Below are positions 26,204-35,119 of a DNA stretch of 64,000 nucleotides, piece after piece. The notes under the pieces were generated by a model, which had not been told where the DNA came from, searched no databases, and saw nothing but the letters and a program-made list of their open reading frames with translations. Every line of letters starts with the position of its first letter. Position 1 is the stretch's first letter. Position numbers and translations under genes: made by a program. Origin of the DNA: Pseudomonas aestuarii (GTDB lineage: Bacteria > Pseudomonadota > Gammaproteobacteria > Pseudomonadales > Pseudomonadaceae); assembly GCF_027988105.1 (NCBI RefSeq), contig NZ_JAQJZJ010000010.1:124001-188000 (forward strand). Direction: 5' to 3'.

Positions 26204-26245
26204 GAAAAAAATGCCGCTCACTCAGGCAAGTGAACGGCATGCAGC
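26204..26245 (-). terminator. Intrinsic terminator of the porin gene
   Basis: On the minus strand TGCCG-TT-CACTT pairs with AGTG-AG-CGGCA around a short loop and is followed by a run of seven T (forward strand 26205-26211). It lies about 30 bases after the porin stop at 26268. Confidence 0.88.
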
Positions 26246-26267
26246 GCTAGCCGGGGCTGCTCGCGGT

Positions 26268-27452
26268 TTACCAGTTGAGCACGGCACCGACGGCGAAGGT
26301 GTCGGTGTCTTCATTCAGACCGCTGCCGGTCGCGGCATCGATCTGGTACTGGTTGTACTCGGCAACCAGCTTGAGGTTGTCGTTGATGGTGCGGAAGTAG
26401 GCGATGCCGCGAGTCTCGTAGTCGGCCGCAGTACCCAGACCGTTGCCGTCATCCTCGGTCTTGCCATAGGACAGCGCCACGCGGTTCTTGCCGAAGGTGT
26501 AGGAGCCCTGCAGCAAGTAGCCGTCGCTGTCGATTTCACGCAGGGTCGGCTCGCCGGCGTTGTTGGTGAAGAAGGGGTTCATGCCTTCGGCCTGGAAGCC
26601 CGAAGCGGTCAGGGAGACACCACCCATCTTGGCCTGAACGCCATAGCCGACGCCCTGTGAAGTCACGGTATCGACGCTGTTGTCGGTGCTTTCCGAGGAC
26701 TGGTAGGCACCGTTGAGCCAGGAATAGATGGTCGCGCCACCCAGATCGAACTGGTAGCTGACTTCGGACTCGAAGCGCGGCTGATCCTGATAGGACTTGC
26801 CGGCGCCATCATCACTGGTATCCACCGGATCCATGATGCCAACGGCAAGATTCAGGCCTTCGGCCAGACCGTTGTTGCGGTAGGTGATCTGCGCGGTCGG
26901 GAACGGGTACGGGTAGCCGGTGCCTATATTGCCGAACGATACGCCGCCGCCATCGACCAGACCCAGGGTATCGCTGACGTTGCCGTAGCCAGCCAGCATC
27001 TCGTCGCGGAAGATGTTCGAGCGCGAGAACAGACCGAAGTCCTTACCCACCAGCACTTCGCCCCACTCAGGGCTGGCAACGGTACCGTAGAACTGACGCA
27101 CGTCGATGGCGGTGGCGGTGCCATTGGTTTCGCTGTCGTTGATCGTCACCCAGAACGAAGAGCGGCCACTGACCTTGAGGTCGTCGATCTGCTTGCCGAA
27201 ATTGAAGCCGATCCAGTTGGGCAGGAAGCCCATCTTCACCCGTGCCTGGCGGCGGTCGAACTGCTCGCCCTCGCGATCGACATCGCTGTTCACATAGAAG
27301 GCGTTGACGTAACCGTCGGTGGAGAAGGTGGTGCCGTCCTGGTCATACAGGACGATTTCCGCGGCCGCTTGCTGGGCTGTTGCCAGGGCAACGGCGGCAG
27401 TCAGTGCCAGGGGCAGGAATCGGGTGTTGGCGATCTTCTTGTTGTTGTGCAT
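26268..27452 (-). CDS. Outer-membrane general porin
   Basis: A 394-residue outer-membrane protein with signal peptide ending AAAE. The mature part begins IVLYDQDGTTFSTDGYVNAFYV, followed by QARVKMGFLPNWIGFNFGKQ, the GGRSSFW-like loop VSGRSSFWVTI, a FGLFSRSNIF loop, and alternating beta strands to a C-terminal AVGAVLNW with the terminal aromatic needed for BAM assembly. This is the Gram-negative trimeric porin pattern (porin_4). ATG 27452 has GGAGAG 8 nt upstream. It is monocistronic with its own terminator. The substrate is unknown. Confidence 0.85.
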   Translation of the reverse strand: MHNNKKIANTRFLPLALTAAVALATAQQAAAEIVLYDQDGTTFSTDGYVNAFYVNSDVDREGEQFDRRQARVKMGFLPNWIGFNFGKQIDDLKVSGRSSFWVTINDSETNGTATAIDVRQFYGTVASPEWGEVLVGKDFGLFSRSNIFRDEMLAGYGNVSDTLGLVDGGGVSFGNIGTGYPYPFPTAQITYRNNGLAEGLNLAVGIMDPVDTSDDGAGKSYQDQPRFESEVSYQFDLGGATIYSWLNGAYQSSESTDNSVDTVTSQGVGYGVQAKMGGVSLTASGFQAEGMNPFFTNNAGEPTLREIDSDGYLLQGSYTFGKNRVALSYGKTEDDGNGLGTAADYETRGIAYFRTINDNLKLVAEYNQYQIDAATGSGLNEDTDTFAVGAVLNW

Positions 27453-27658
27453 AACGCTCTCCGCTTGGGGGGATGACCACAAGGTCTGTCGTGTCGGAGG
27501 CGATTATCGAAAAGCATGGCGCTCGGCCATACGCTGCTATGGCGCCGCTTAGCTGCTGCTTTGGCCGGGCTCAGGCGCGCACACAATTAGGCGTAAGACC
27601 TGGCCAGACCACGGAGCACGCCAAAGGTCGTAGGCCTTTACGCCGAGGCGCACGCGGA

Positions 27659-27865
27659 CTAGCAGGCCGTTTAAAAACGTTGGCGAGGCGGCCAGCGCAA
27701 TACCGATGGCGGCCCGCAAAAACAGGCGAAAAAGCGACTGGGGTCGCACTCGACTTTAGGAGCCGTAAATGAGCGTTTTGATGGAGGCGCCTAGCCCGGA
27801 CTCGCGCTCGAGCCTGTTTTTAACGCCGCGATGGCAACGCAGGTCGTTGTTCAACGGCCTGCTAG
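27659..27865. mobile_element. 207-bp MITE-like element
   Basis: Terminal inverted repeats of 21 bp: left 27659-27679 begins CTAGCAGGCCGTTTAAAAAC, right 27845-27865 is its complement with two changes. A second inverted pair lies inside (AAAAACAGGC at 27718 and GCCTGTTTTT at 27812). There is no transposase gene. A related pair of ends lies at 39488-39532. The size, terminal repeats and lack of coding sequence fit a non-autonomous miniature element. Confidence 0.65.
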
Positions 27866-27925
27866 ATCATCTGCTCGACGACAAGCCGGATACTGGTTAA
27901 GAGAAGGGAGAAGTGGTGCAGTTGA

Positions 27926-30508
27926 TCAGCGCGGCGATGACCAGCCTGTCGCCGGTTTGGCGGCAGTGGCCAGCACTCGCCAACTGCCCTGGGCCTGGCT
28001 CAGTTGACCATAGGCAGCGAGCAACTGCGGCCGCTTGAGCGCGGCCAAGGCCTGCAATACGGCTGTCTCGTGCGCCGCAGGCAAACCGGCAAGGTGCGCG
28101 TGCCAGTGCTGTTCGGCCAGATCCTGCGGGCTACTGGGCGTTTGCCGACTGAGTTCGCTGGCGATCAGCGCCAGCGCCTGATCATCCAGGGCGGCCAGGC
28201 GCTCACCCTGGGTCTTGAGAAACGCCTCGATATGCCCGAGGATCTGCTCAGCCGAGGCATGCGGCGACTGCACGGCAAACAAGATACCGCGCTGCGCCTG
28301 CACCTGGCGGAATCCGCAATACACCGCATAGCCCAGTTGCAACTCACTGCGCAGACGCCGGTAAAACGCACCCTGGCAGAACTGCGCGAGCAATCGCCAT
28401 GCGGCCTCGGTCGCTGCATCCGCGGCCGGCAACGGGCAGAACATCAGCAACGCCGTGTCGCTGCAATCGATGCCGGCGTCTTGCCAGTAACGCCCTGCGG
28501 GGCCCATTGCCGAAGGTTCTGGCGTGTTCAGCGGCGCGACCGAGCTGAACAATCGTTCGATCTCGGCTTGGCCGGCAGCATTCACTCCCACGCCCAGGGC
28601 GTCAAATCGCGCCTGTCGGTAGCACTCATGCAGACGTTGCGCGGTCAACGCGGCGCACTCGGCCCTGGGCGCAGCGAACAACTCGGGCAAACGTCCGAGC
28701 AGCTGCCTAAATGGCATCTCGGCTTGCGCCTGAATGGCGGCCTGCCGGGCTTCGCGTGGCCCTTGCTGCCAAGCAGCGGGGGCAGGAGCAAGCAGCGCCG
28801 GCAGCACCTGTTGCACGACCGTAGGCAACAAGCCGGCAGATCCTTGCAGCGACAGTTGCCAGCCATCGTCCCAGGCAGTCAATTGCACTACGATCCCGAC
28901 CTCCGCCGCATCGGCTGCGATAGTTCGCAGCGCCACCCGTAACAGCGCCTGCAACTCGCCAGCGTCGACCCGCTCGACCAGCCAGCAGCGCCAATAGAGC
29001 GTGGCTGGCCCGCCCGCCCCCGTGGCGGGAACTGGCAACCAACGCACCCGGGCCGCGATGCCAAGGGCAGGCATTGCGGCGGCTGCAGGCTCGAGAAATG
29101 GATTGGCCGGCGGCAACTGCCATGCCCAGGAGCAAGGCGCTGCGCTCACCGGCGGCGCCTCCTGCATCTGCAAGGTAAAGCCGGGAGCCGGCCAAGCGGG
29201 CATTGGCCGGCTGCTGCCGAACAGTCGCAGCAGACGCCGGGCGTCCTGCATCTGTGCCAGCAGTCCCGCCACTGCAGCCTGCCCTGCCCCGTTCAAACCA
29301 GCGCCCGGACTCCAGCCAGCCGCCAGACAATCCTGCCAATAACGCGCCAGGGCCAGCGCCGGCAAGCTGTGCAGGCGCTGGCACTGGATCGCCCGATAGC
29401 GCTCGCACAAAGCCCCACGCTGATCGGCAACAGCAAAGAACTCCAACCAGCCGAGCACGGCGGCCACAACCTCTGCCTGGGTTGCTGGCGCCTCATCGAC
29501 GCCAGCAATGCTCAGCAGCAACATGGCCTGATCGGCGTAGCGGTACACCAACCGAACCTGCAGCCCGTGGCACAGTTGCGCCTCACGCAAACCGGCGAGC
29601 AAGCCCCCCGGCGCCTCGGAGCGCAGCCAGCTCTGCAGAAAATCCAGTGCGGCGTCCATGCCAGGCTCTGTCCACTCGAGGACGAAAGCCAACTGCAGGG
29701 ATGGCGCGCCGCCAGGCAGGGTCATGCGCAACTGCTGCACCCGCAGTGGTAATAATGCTGCCGGGGACGACTGCCGCTGGTGGCCGCGCCCCGGCAACGG
29801 CGCAGCGTGACGCTGGGCTAGCTCATCCAACTCAGCGATTGTCTGCGGGCCAACCACCAGCAGCGATAGTTGTCCGGCCTGGTAAAAACGCTGGTGAAAC
29901 GCCTGCAGCGCCTGCTGGAATGCGGCCTGCTCGACGGCCAGGGTGTCTCGGTTGCCGGCCTGGAAAGCCGCGAAGCGGTGCCCGACCGGCAACGCCTGAC
30001 CCAGCGCCACCGCCACCAGGGTGTCGGGATCCTGGCCGCGGGCGAGGAACTCGGCATGCACCACCTCGCGCTCGCGCAACTGCGCCGCCTGATCCAGCAG
30101 CGGATGGGCCAGCATGTCGAGCAAGCGGGCCAGCGCCTCGCCGAGCCGATCGGCCGGCACCTCGCAGAAATAATCGGTGTGCCGCGCCTGGGTCGAGGCA
30201 TTGACCTGCCCGCCGCAGGCCTGCACAAACGCCATCAGGCTCTGTTCGACGGCATACCCACTGCTGCCGAGAAACAGCAGGTGCTCGAGAAAATGCGCCA
30301 TGCCGGGGTATTCAGCCGGCTCATCATGGCTGCCCACCGCCACCCGCACGCTGATCGCCGCCTTGGCCGTATCCGGCAGGCTGAGCATGGCCACCTGCAG
30401 CCCATTGGCCAGCTGCCGACACTGCGGCTGGGCAACATTGAGCGACGGCAAGGTACAGGCGGCTGGCATAACAGGATTCGACTCTGGCAGGTTTCGGCAC
30501 TCCAGCAT
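27926..30508 (-). CDS. pqqF: M16 metallopeptidase PqqF
   Basis: An 860-residue zinc protease that processes the PqqA precursor peptide in PQQ synthesis. The inverted zinc motif HFLEH (H72, E75, H76) and a downstream Glu in LREREVVHAEF are present. The rest has the four-domain M16 layout, with RLRSELQLGYAVYCGFR near residue 720 typical of the C-terminal half. Length is somewhat above the usual 760-830. The start is uncertain: ATG 30508 or the ATG of MPAACTLPS at about 30469. No pqqABCDE genes are in the window, so pqqF is separate, as in some pseudomonads. It fits the neighbouring PQQ alcohol oxidation genes. Confidence 0.8.
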   Translation of the reverse strand: MLECRNLPESNPVMPAACTLPSLNVAQPQCRQLANGLQVAMLSLPDTAKAAISVRVAVGSHDEPAEYPGMAHFLEHLLFLGSSGYAVEQSLMAFVQACGGQVNASTQARHTDYFCEVPADRLGEALARLLDMLAHPLLDQAAQLREREVVHAEFLARGQDPDTLVAVALGQALPVGHRFAAFQAGNRDTLAVEQAAFQQALQAFHQRFYQAGQLSLLVVGPQTIAELDELAQRHAAPLPGRGHQRQSSPAALLPLRVQQLRMTLPGGAPSLQLAFVLEWTEPGMDAALDFLQSWLRSEAPGGLLAGLREAQLCHGLQVRLVYRYADQAMLLLSIAGVDEAPATQAEVVAAVLGWLEFFAVADQRGALCERYRAIQCQRLHSLPALALARYWQDCLAAGWSPGAGLNGAGQAAVAGLLAQMQDARRLLRLFGSSRPMPAWPAPGFTLQMQEAPPVSAAPCSWAWQLPPANPFLEPAAAAMPALGIAARVRWLPVPATGAGGPATLYWRCWLVERVDAGELQALLRVALRTIAADAAEVGIVVQLTAWDDGWQLSLQGSAGLLPTVVQQVLPALLAPAPAAWQQGPREARQAAIQAQAEMPFRQLLGRLPELFAAPRAECAALTAQRLHECYRQARFDALGVGVNAAGQAEIERLFSSVAPLNTPEPSAMGPAGRYWQDAGIDCSDTALLMFCPLPAADAATEAAWRLLAQFCQGAFYRRLRSELQLGYAVYCGFRQVQAQRGILFAVQSPHASAEQILGHIEAFLKTQGERLAALDDQALALIASELSRQTPSSPQDLAEQHWHAHLAGLPAAHETAVLQALAALKRPQLLAAYGQLSQAQGSWRVLATAAKPATGWSSPR

Positions 30509-30598
30509 CAAACACTCGCCAACTGCAGGGCAATAGTGCTTTGGGAGTAGTTGTAACCCTAGGGTGCGCTACCAATGGCCGGGGCTTAGCCTGTTCGA

Positions 30599-30649
30599 CT
30601 CTACTTCCGAGGAGTATTCCCCCGTGTATAGCCCTCGCCAGAAGTAGAG
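30599..30649. repeat. Interrupted 14-bp inverted repeat
   Basis: CTCTACTTC (30599-30607) and GAAGTAGAG (30641-30649) are perfectly complementary. Inside them CGAGG (30608-30612) pairs with CCTCG (30633-30637). The result is a long stem with one 3-nt bulge and a 20-nt loop. It lies 90 bases upstream of pqqF. No T run follows, so it is not a classical terminator. It may be an operator or element end. Confidence 0.5.
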
Positions 30650-30780
30650 ATCAGGTCGCGAGGGCCAACGTCTGTATCGGGATGATGCCTTCCAGGGCCA
30701 TGTTTGGTTGGACACAGCAAGATCCGCATCCTGCAAGCAAGTTTCACGACTCTCACTCAAGGGCTGCCTCAAATCACCAG

Positions 30781-31047
30781 CTACTCCTCCATTGATTCCA
30801 CCCCCATCTCGTCCCATACCTCCTCGGCCAGGTGGAAGGTGGCGTTGGCCGCCGGTATCCCACAGTAGATCGCGCTCTGCATCAGCACTTCCTTGATCTC
30901 GTCACAGCTCACACCGTTGTTCTTCGCCGCCTTGAGGTGCAGGCGCAGTTCGCCTTCGCGGTTCATGCCGATCAGCATGGCGATGGTGATCAGGCTACGG
31001 GTATGCAGCGGCAGGCCAGTCCGGGTCCAGATATCGCCCCAGGCATG
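30781..31047 (-). pseudogene. 5'-truncated carboxymuconolactone decarboxylase-like gene
   Basis: From about 31047 down, the minus strand reads HAWGDIWTRTGLPLHTRSLI and then continues through MLIGMNREGELRLHL, EIKEVLMQSAIYCGIPAANA and HLAEEVWDEMG to the stop. This is the C-terminal two thirds of a PcaC-like 4-carboxymuconolactone decarboxylase, with the conserved Cys and His. The start of the domain is lost. Upstream sequence continues in another frame with unrelated coding-like codons (AANLLNCLVGQADELLTR). The intact part has an internal ATG at 30978, but a 65-residue product would lack the first helices of the fold. Confidence 0.7.
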
Positions 31048-31295
31048 CCGCGGGTGAGCAATTCATCGGCCTGCCCTACGAGACAATTGAGTAGGTTGGC
31101 GGCCATCGCCGCCGCAACCGCCTGGCTGCGAGGGAAAAATCACACGAAAATGCCGTTGGGCGCCGGTAATGGGGTGGCTTCTGCCTGTTACGGCTGGCGC
31201 TAGTCGCCCCGTTGCGGCCGGTGGCACCAGACAGTTCCCGGTCAGAAGCGGCCACTCGGCTCATACTCCTTGCGCCCCCCCTCATATACCCCCGG
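31048..31295. other. Gene-poor stretch with decayed coding sequence
   Basis: On the minus strand from about 31130 to 31040 a frame reads RSQAVAAAMAANLL and on to DELLTR, which has protein-like codon use but no start, stop or family I can name. It probably represents the 3' part of another gene truncated at the same rearrangement that cut the decarboxylase. Nothing else was seen. Confidence 0.35.
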
Positions 31296-32225
31296 TCACA
31301 AGGCATTCATTTCAGCAATATCACGCACCACCTGATCTGCAGAGCGGTCGAACATCGCCTGCTCCTGCGCATCCAGAGGCAACTCGATCACCCGTACAAT
31401 CCCCTGCTCTGCCAGCACACAGGGGACACCCATGGCAATACCTGTTCGCCCGTACTCGCCCTCGAGAATCGCGACCGCCGGCAAAATGCGGTTTCGCCCA
31501 TGGGCGATAGCGTCCACCATCTGTGCAATTGCCACGCCCGGCGCATCGCAGGCGCTCCCCAGCTTCTTCAAACCGAGAATCTCGCCGCCCCCCTGACGTG
31601 TGCGCTGCACAATCCGCTCTATCTGCTGACTGGACAGGAAGTGAGACAGCGGCACCGAACCGACCGCACAGTAGCGCATCAGCGGCACCATGCTATCGCC
31701 ATGCCCTCCCAGCACCAGCGCCGTGATATCCCGAGCAGAAAACCCAGTCTCCTCGGCAATGAAACACTTCATGCGCGCCGTATCCAGCACCCCCGCCTGC
31801 CCGAAAACCCTGTCGCGTCCCAGCCCACTGAGAGACCAAGCCCGATAGGTCAGCACGTCGACCGGATTCGACACCACCAACACCGTCGCCGCCGGCGCAT
31901 GACGATTTATATCCAGCATGATGCCATCGAGAATTGGCAGATTGATGCTCAATACATCCTGGCGCGACTGACCAGGCTTGCGGGGCACACCCGCCGTAAT
32001 CACCACCAGCTCAGAATCCTGCAGCAATTCGGCATTGGATCCGCCGTAAACCCGGGTATCAGAACCTGACTCAACTGCCGCCTGCCAGACGTCCAGCGCC
32101 TTGCCCTGGGCCAACTCACCTTGCACATCAATCAACACCAACTCACGACAGAACTCTTCCCGGGCGATGATCTGAGCCGCCGCCTCACCCACCATACCGA
32201 CACCCACAATTGATAGCTTGTTCAC
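31296..32225 (-). CDS. mdh: Malate dehydrogenase (LDH-like NAD-dependent)
   Basis: A 309-residue cytoplasmic NAD-dependent dehydrogenase. The Rossmann motif GVGMVGEAAA sits at the N-terminus. The substrate loop AGVPRKPGQSR has the double Arg pattern of malate rather than lactate enzymes. VSNPVD is the cofactor motif and GGHGDSMVPL (around 173) holds the catalytic His. A GTG start at 32225 has GGAGG 6 nt upstream; a longer frame to 32267 has no such site. It interconverts malate and oxaloacetate. Neighbours on both sides are decayed genes, so its presence here seems independent of them. Most pseudomonads use malate:quinone oxidoreductase, which makes this copy notable. Confidence 0.85.
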   Translation of the reverse strand: MNKLSIVGVGMVGEAAAQIIAREEFCRELVLIDVQGELAQGKALDVWQAAVESGSDTRVYGGSNAELLQDSELVVITAGVPRKPGQSRQDVLSINLPILDGIMLDINRHAPAATVLVVSNPVDVLTYRAWSLSGLGRDRVFGQAGVLDTARMKCFIAEETGFSARDITALVLGGHGDSMVPLMRYCAVGSVPLSHFLSSQQIERIVQRTRQGGGEILGLKKLGSACDAPGVAIAQMVDAIAHGRNRILPAVAILEGEYGRTGIAMGVPCVLAEQGIVRVIELPLDAQEQAMFDRSADQVVRDIAEMNAL

Positions 32226-32350
32226 CTCACACCTCCCCGCAGCACGCGCCACTAGGAATCCGCCCATCTTTGTAGAAAAGTATTACCCACTAATGCAAAA
32301 AGACCACCCGAAGGTGCAGTCCGGCGAGTTCGGGCGCGAGCCCAGTTGCG

Positions 32351-32790
32351 CTAGTTGTGCGTAAGCCGGATCAGGTGATCGGCGATCTCGGCATTTCCCG
32401 ATGACAGCCGTGGCTGGTAGTGATAGCAGGTCGTACTGATGCTGAACGACAAACACGCCAGCTTGATGCTGGCCTTGCCCGAACGAACCGTCTGCTGCGC
32501 CATCTCGCGCCGCTGAGATGGCTTCACCACTTTTTTGCCATGGCTTTCTGGATGACCTCGGCCTTCAGGCGCTCTTCGGCGTACATCTTCTTGAAGCGGC
32601 GGTTTTCTTCCTCCAGCTCACGTGCCGGGCCATCAACGAGGCGTCCATACCGCCTAATTTGGCGCGCTACGTGTAGAAGGTCGCAGAGCTGATGCCGTTC
32701 TCGCGGCACAGCTCCGGCACTGGGCTGCCGGTGCCGAACAGGGCGGTGACGAAAACCGCTGGCCTGATGATGTACACCTAGACTCCCCAC
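32351..32790 (-). pseudogene. Decayed IS3-family insertion sequence
   Basis: The orfA part (about 32790-32525) reads ALFGTGSPVPELCRENGISS, then ATFYT, a stop, RAKLGGMDASLMAR, and after a frameshift ELEEENRRFKKMYAEERLKA and AMAKKW. This is the usual end of an IS3 helix-turn-helix and leucine-zipper protein. The orfB part follows (about 32528-32351): KPSQRREMAQQ to ITRLTHN-like sequence, ending at a stop, and lacks the DDE domain. At least one internal stop, one frameshift and a 3' truncation make it inactive. Confidence 0.8.
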
Positions 32791-32809
32791 GCGAGGCGCC
32801 CGCCTATGT

Positions 32810-33547
32810 TCAGCGCCACTCGCCCATTACGGCTTCGAAGGGGGTTTCGCCGACGTTGGTCAGCGTCAGGGTGGTGGGGCCGTCGCGCCACACATGGTCG
32901 CCCGGTTCGTAGGACACGACCTGGCTGCCGCCAGTGGCCTCATCTATATTCAGGCTCGACTGGCTCAGCACCACGGTCAGGGCGGAGAAGCCGTAACGGA
33001 TCTCGCCAGTGGACATGCCAGGGGCCAGCTTGATGCGGTACATGCGCACCCGGTCGACGTCGAACATGTTCGGCGCCAGTTCGTGATGCGGGGCTTGCAG
33101 CGGCGCTTCAGTGGTGACCGCTGGGCGCTTACGCACCTCGGCACCGATCATGCGCATCGGGCTATCGCCAGTGTTGCTGACCTGATGGATCAATGGCTCA
33201 CCCAGGTGACCGCGGCACATGCTGAAACCTGCTGGAAGGTCGTGTTCAAGCCCTTGCTCGGCACCGAACACCTGGTCGTAGACCTTCGCTGCATGTACCG
33301 CTACGTAGAAAGTGTCTTGGCTATGACGGTGATAGAGCGATTTCTCGCCCGACGCGAAACGCACGTCGTACACCCGCGCGTAGTCATTTTCGAAGCGATG
33401 GACGTGTTGCGGCTCATCAGTTACCTCGACCCACTCCGGTTTCAACATAGCGGTCTCCTGGGTTTGGTTCGCCTGGACCTGAACTTGCGCCAGCAGGGAT
33501 AGCGCCACGGCTCCTCCCAGGTTGGCAAAAAACGCACTGTTGCTCAT
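32810..33547 (-). CDS. Exported cupin-domain protein
   Basis: A 245-residue protein with a signal peptide (MSNSAFFANLGGAVALSLLA). It has a duplicated cupin-like barrel. The first cupin shows VHRFENDYARVYDVRF, GEKSLYHRHSQDTFYV and a late His in GEPLIHQVSN; the second has RVRMYRIKLAPGMSTGE and GDHVWRDGPTTLTLTNVG. The HRH pair in the first barrel could bind a metal. No enzyme family can be named; small exported cupins of this type occur near degradative genes. It is the last gene of the run transcribed leftward from the LysR-type gene, 166 bases after the MFS gene. Confidence 0.68.
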   Translation of the reverse strand: MSNSAFFANLGGAVALSLLAQVQVQANQTQETAMLKPEWVEVTDEPQHVHRFENDYARVYDVRFASGEKSLYHRHSQDTFYVAVHAAKVYDQVFGAEQGLEHDLPAGFSMCRGHLGEPLIHQVSNTGDSPMRMIGAEVRKRPAVTTEAPLQAPHHELAPNMFDVDRVRMYRIKLAPGMSTGEIRYGFSALTVVLSQSSLNIDEATGGSQVVSYEPGDHVWRDGPTTLTLTNVGETPFEAVMGEWR

Positions 33548-33713
33548 GGTGTATTTATCCAAGATCGATGGGCTTGCGCCGCTGTGCAGTGGCAACCCTC
33601 GCTTAGCCCTTCAGCCATGTCGCCGGCTAGGCCGCCACCGTAAAAATCGCACGACAGCAACGGCTCATGCGATGCGCCCTGTGTGCCCGAGATCCGACAC
33701 GCCACTATCAGGC

Positions 33714-35027
33714 TCAGCGCGCCAGGCGCAGGCTGATTGCGCTCCACAGCATGCCCAGCAACAGCAGCCCGGCGATCACCAAAAAGCCTGGCGCCAGGCT
33801 GCCGCTGAGATCGCTGAGCTTGCCGGTCAGCACCGGCGCAACAAAGCCGCCCAGATTGCCTACCGAGGCAATGATGGCGATGCCCACGGCTGCCGCAGAG
33901 GGCGTCAGCATACGGGTGGGGATGGTCCAGCTCATCGGCACCCCGGCGAGAATGCCGGCATGGGCGATGCTCAGGCCCAGCAGCATCCCCGGCACGCTTC
34001 CCAACTGGTTTGCCGTGACGATGTAACCGAGGGCGGCCAGGGCAAAGCAGCCGGTCAGATGCCAGCGGAACTCCTGAGTCTTGTCCGAATGCCGGCAGAC
34101 CAGCAGCATCGTCACCACACCGACCAGGTTGGGCACAGCCACCAGCAGGCCAATGTGCACATTCGAGACGACGCCGGCCTTGCTGAACAGGCTCGGCATC
34201 CAGAATGTAAGACCGTAACCACCGCACACCAGCAGGAAGTAGATCCAGGCGCTATTCCAGCTCCAGAAGTTGACGAAGCCGGCCCGCAGCGAAGCCTTGG
34301 GCCGTTCGCGGTTGCCCAGGCTGGCCTTGAGCACGGCCCGTTCACGCTCGCTGAGCCAGCGCGCCTGGTCGGGATGATCGGTAAGCAGAAGGTAAATACC
34401 CACGCCAACCAGCAGGCAAGGTACCCCTGTGGCAATCATCAACCACTGCCAACCCGCCAGGCCGATGCTGCCATCGAGAAACTCCATGATCACCCCGCAT
34501 AGCGGCCCACCCACTACCCCGGAGAGCGCCAGCCCGGTCATGAACAGCGCCATCATGCGGCCGCGGTGCGAGGCGGGGAACCAGTAGGTCATGAACAACA
34601 CCGCCCCTGGGAAAAAGCCCGCCTCGGCAAAGCCGATCAAGAAGCGCAACAAATAGAACTCCAGCGGCGTGCTGACAAAGGCCAGGGCGGCAGTCGCCAG
34701 CCCCCAGGCCACCATGATGATCGGCACCCAGCGGCGCGCGCCGATACGTTCCAAAATCATGTTGCTGGGTACTTCAAAGAAGAAGTAGCCGATGAAAAAC
34801 ATCCCGGCACCAACGCCGAAAGACACATCATCGAGGCCCAGGGCCTGGCCCATCTGCAACTTGGCGAAGGATATGTTGATCCGGTCGATGATGTTGATCA
34901 GATAGGCGACAAATAGGATCGGGAGCAGGCGCCAGGCGGCCTTACGCACGACGGCATCGAGTTCACTGGGGAGATGAGCGGGAGCCAGGAGCTCGACGTC
35001 AGTCGTCACGGCAATGGGCGTGTTCAT
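33714..35027 (-). CDS. MFS transporter, anion:cation symporter family
   Basis: A 437-residue inner-membrane permease with twelve predicted spans. The N-terminal half has the ACS pattern RLLPILFVAYLINIIDRINI, then FEVPSNMILERIGARRWV and FAEAGFFPGAVLFMTYWFPA. This family imports organic acids such as phthalate, tartrate, galactarate and 4-hydroxyphenylacetate. It follows the class II aldolase gene by 92 bases, and a strong hairpin (35041-35084) lies in that gap just before the ribosome binding site. ATG 35027 follows GGAGAACAATA. It is probably the uptake system for the acid handled by the neighbouring HD-oxygenase-like protein and aldolase. Confidence 0.83.
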   Translation of the reverse strand: MNTPIAVTTDVELLAPAHLPSELDAVVRKAAWRLLPILFVAYLINIIDRINISFAKLQMGQALGLDDVSFGVGAGMFFIGYFFFEVPSNMILERIGARRWVPIIMVAWGLATAALAFVSTPLEFYLLRFLIGFAEAGFFPGAVLFMTYWFPASHRGRMMALFMTGLALSGVVGGPLCGVIMEFLDGSIGLAGWQWLMIATGVPCLLVGVGIYLLLTDHPDQARWLSERERAVLKASLGNRERPKASLRAGFVNFWSWNSAWIYFLLVCGGYGLTFWMPSLFSKAGVVSNVHIGLLVAVPNLVGVVTMLLVCRHSDKTQEFRWHLTGCFALAALGYIVTANQLGSVPGMLLGLSIAHAGILAGVPMSWTIPTRMLTPSAAAVGIAIIASVGNLGGFVAPVLTGKLSDLSGSLAPGFLVIAGLLLLGMLWSAISLRLAR

Positions 35028-35040
35028 ATTATTGTTCTCC

Positions 35041-35084
35041 GGGGCGTGACCGGCAGGCACTGTCCAGCCTGCACGGGTCGCCCC
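35041..35084 (-). promoter_or_regulatory. Intercistronic hairpin before the MFS gene
   Basis: GGGGCG (35041-35046) pairs with CGCCCC (35079-35084), and inside it GCAGGC (35053-35058) pairs with GCCTGC (35067-35072). The stem ends about 14 bases before the MFS start on the minus strand and could mask the ribosome site, attenuate or stabilise the mRNA. There is no T run. Confidence 0.5.
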
Positions 35085-35119
35085 TGTTATAAGAAAAACC
35101 TACGCCCGCTGAATGGGTA

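Noticed and set aside
30781..30978. Intact 65-residue protein
   Set aside because: The reading frame continues upstream with clear decarboxylase-family sequence that is cut off, so the short frame is the tail of a broken gene.
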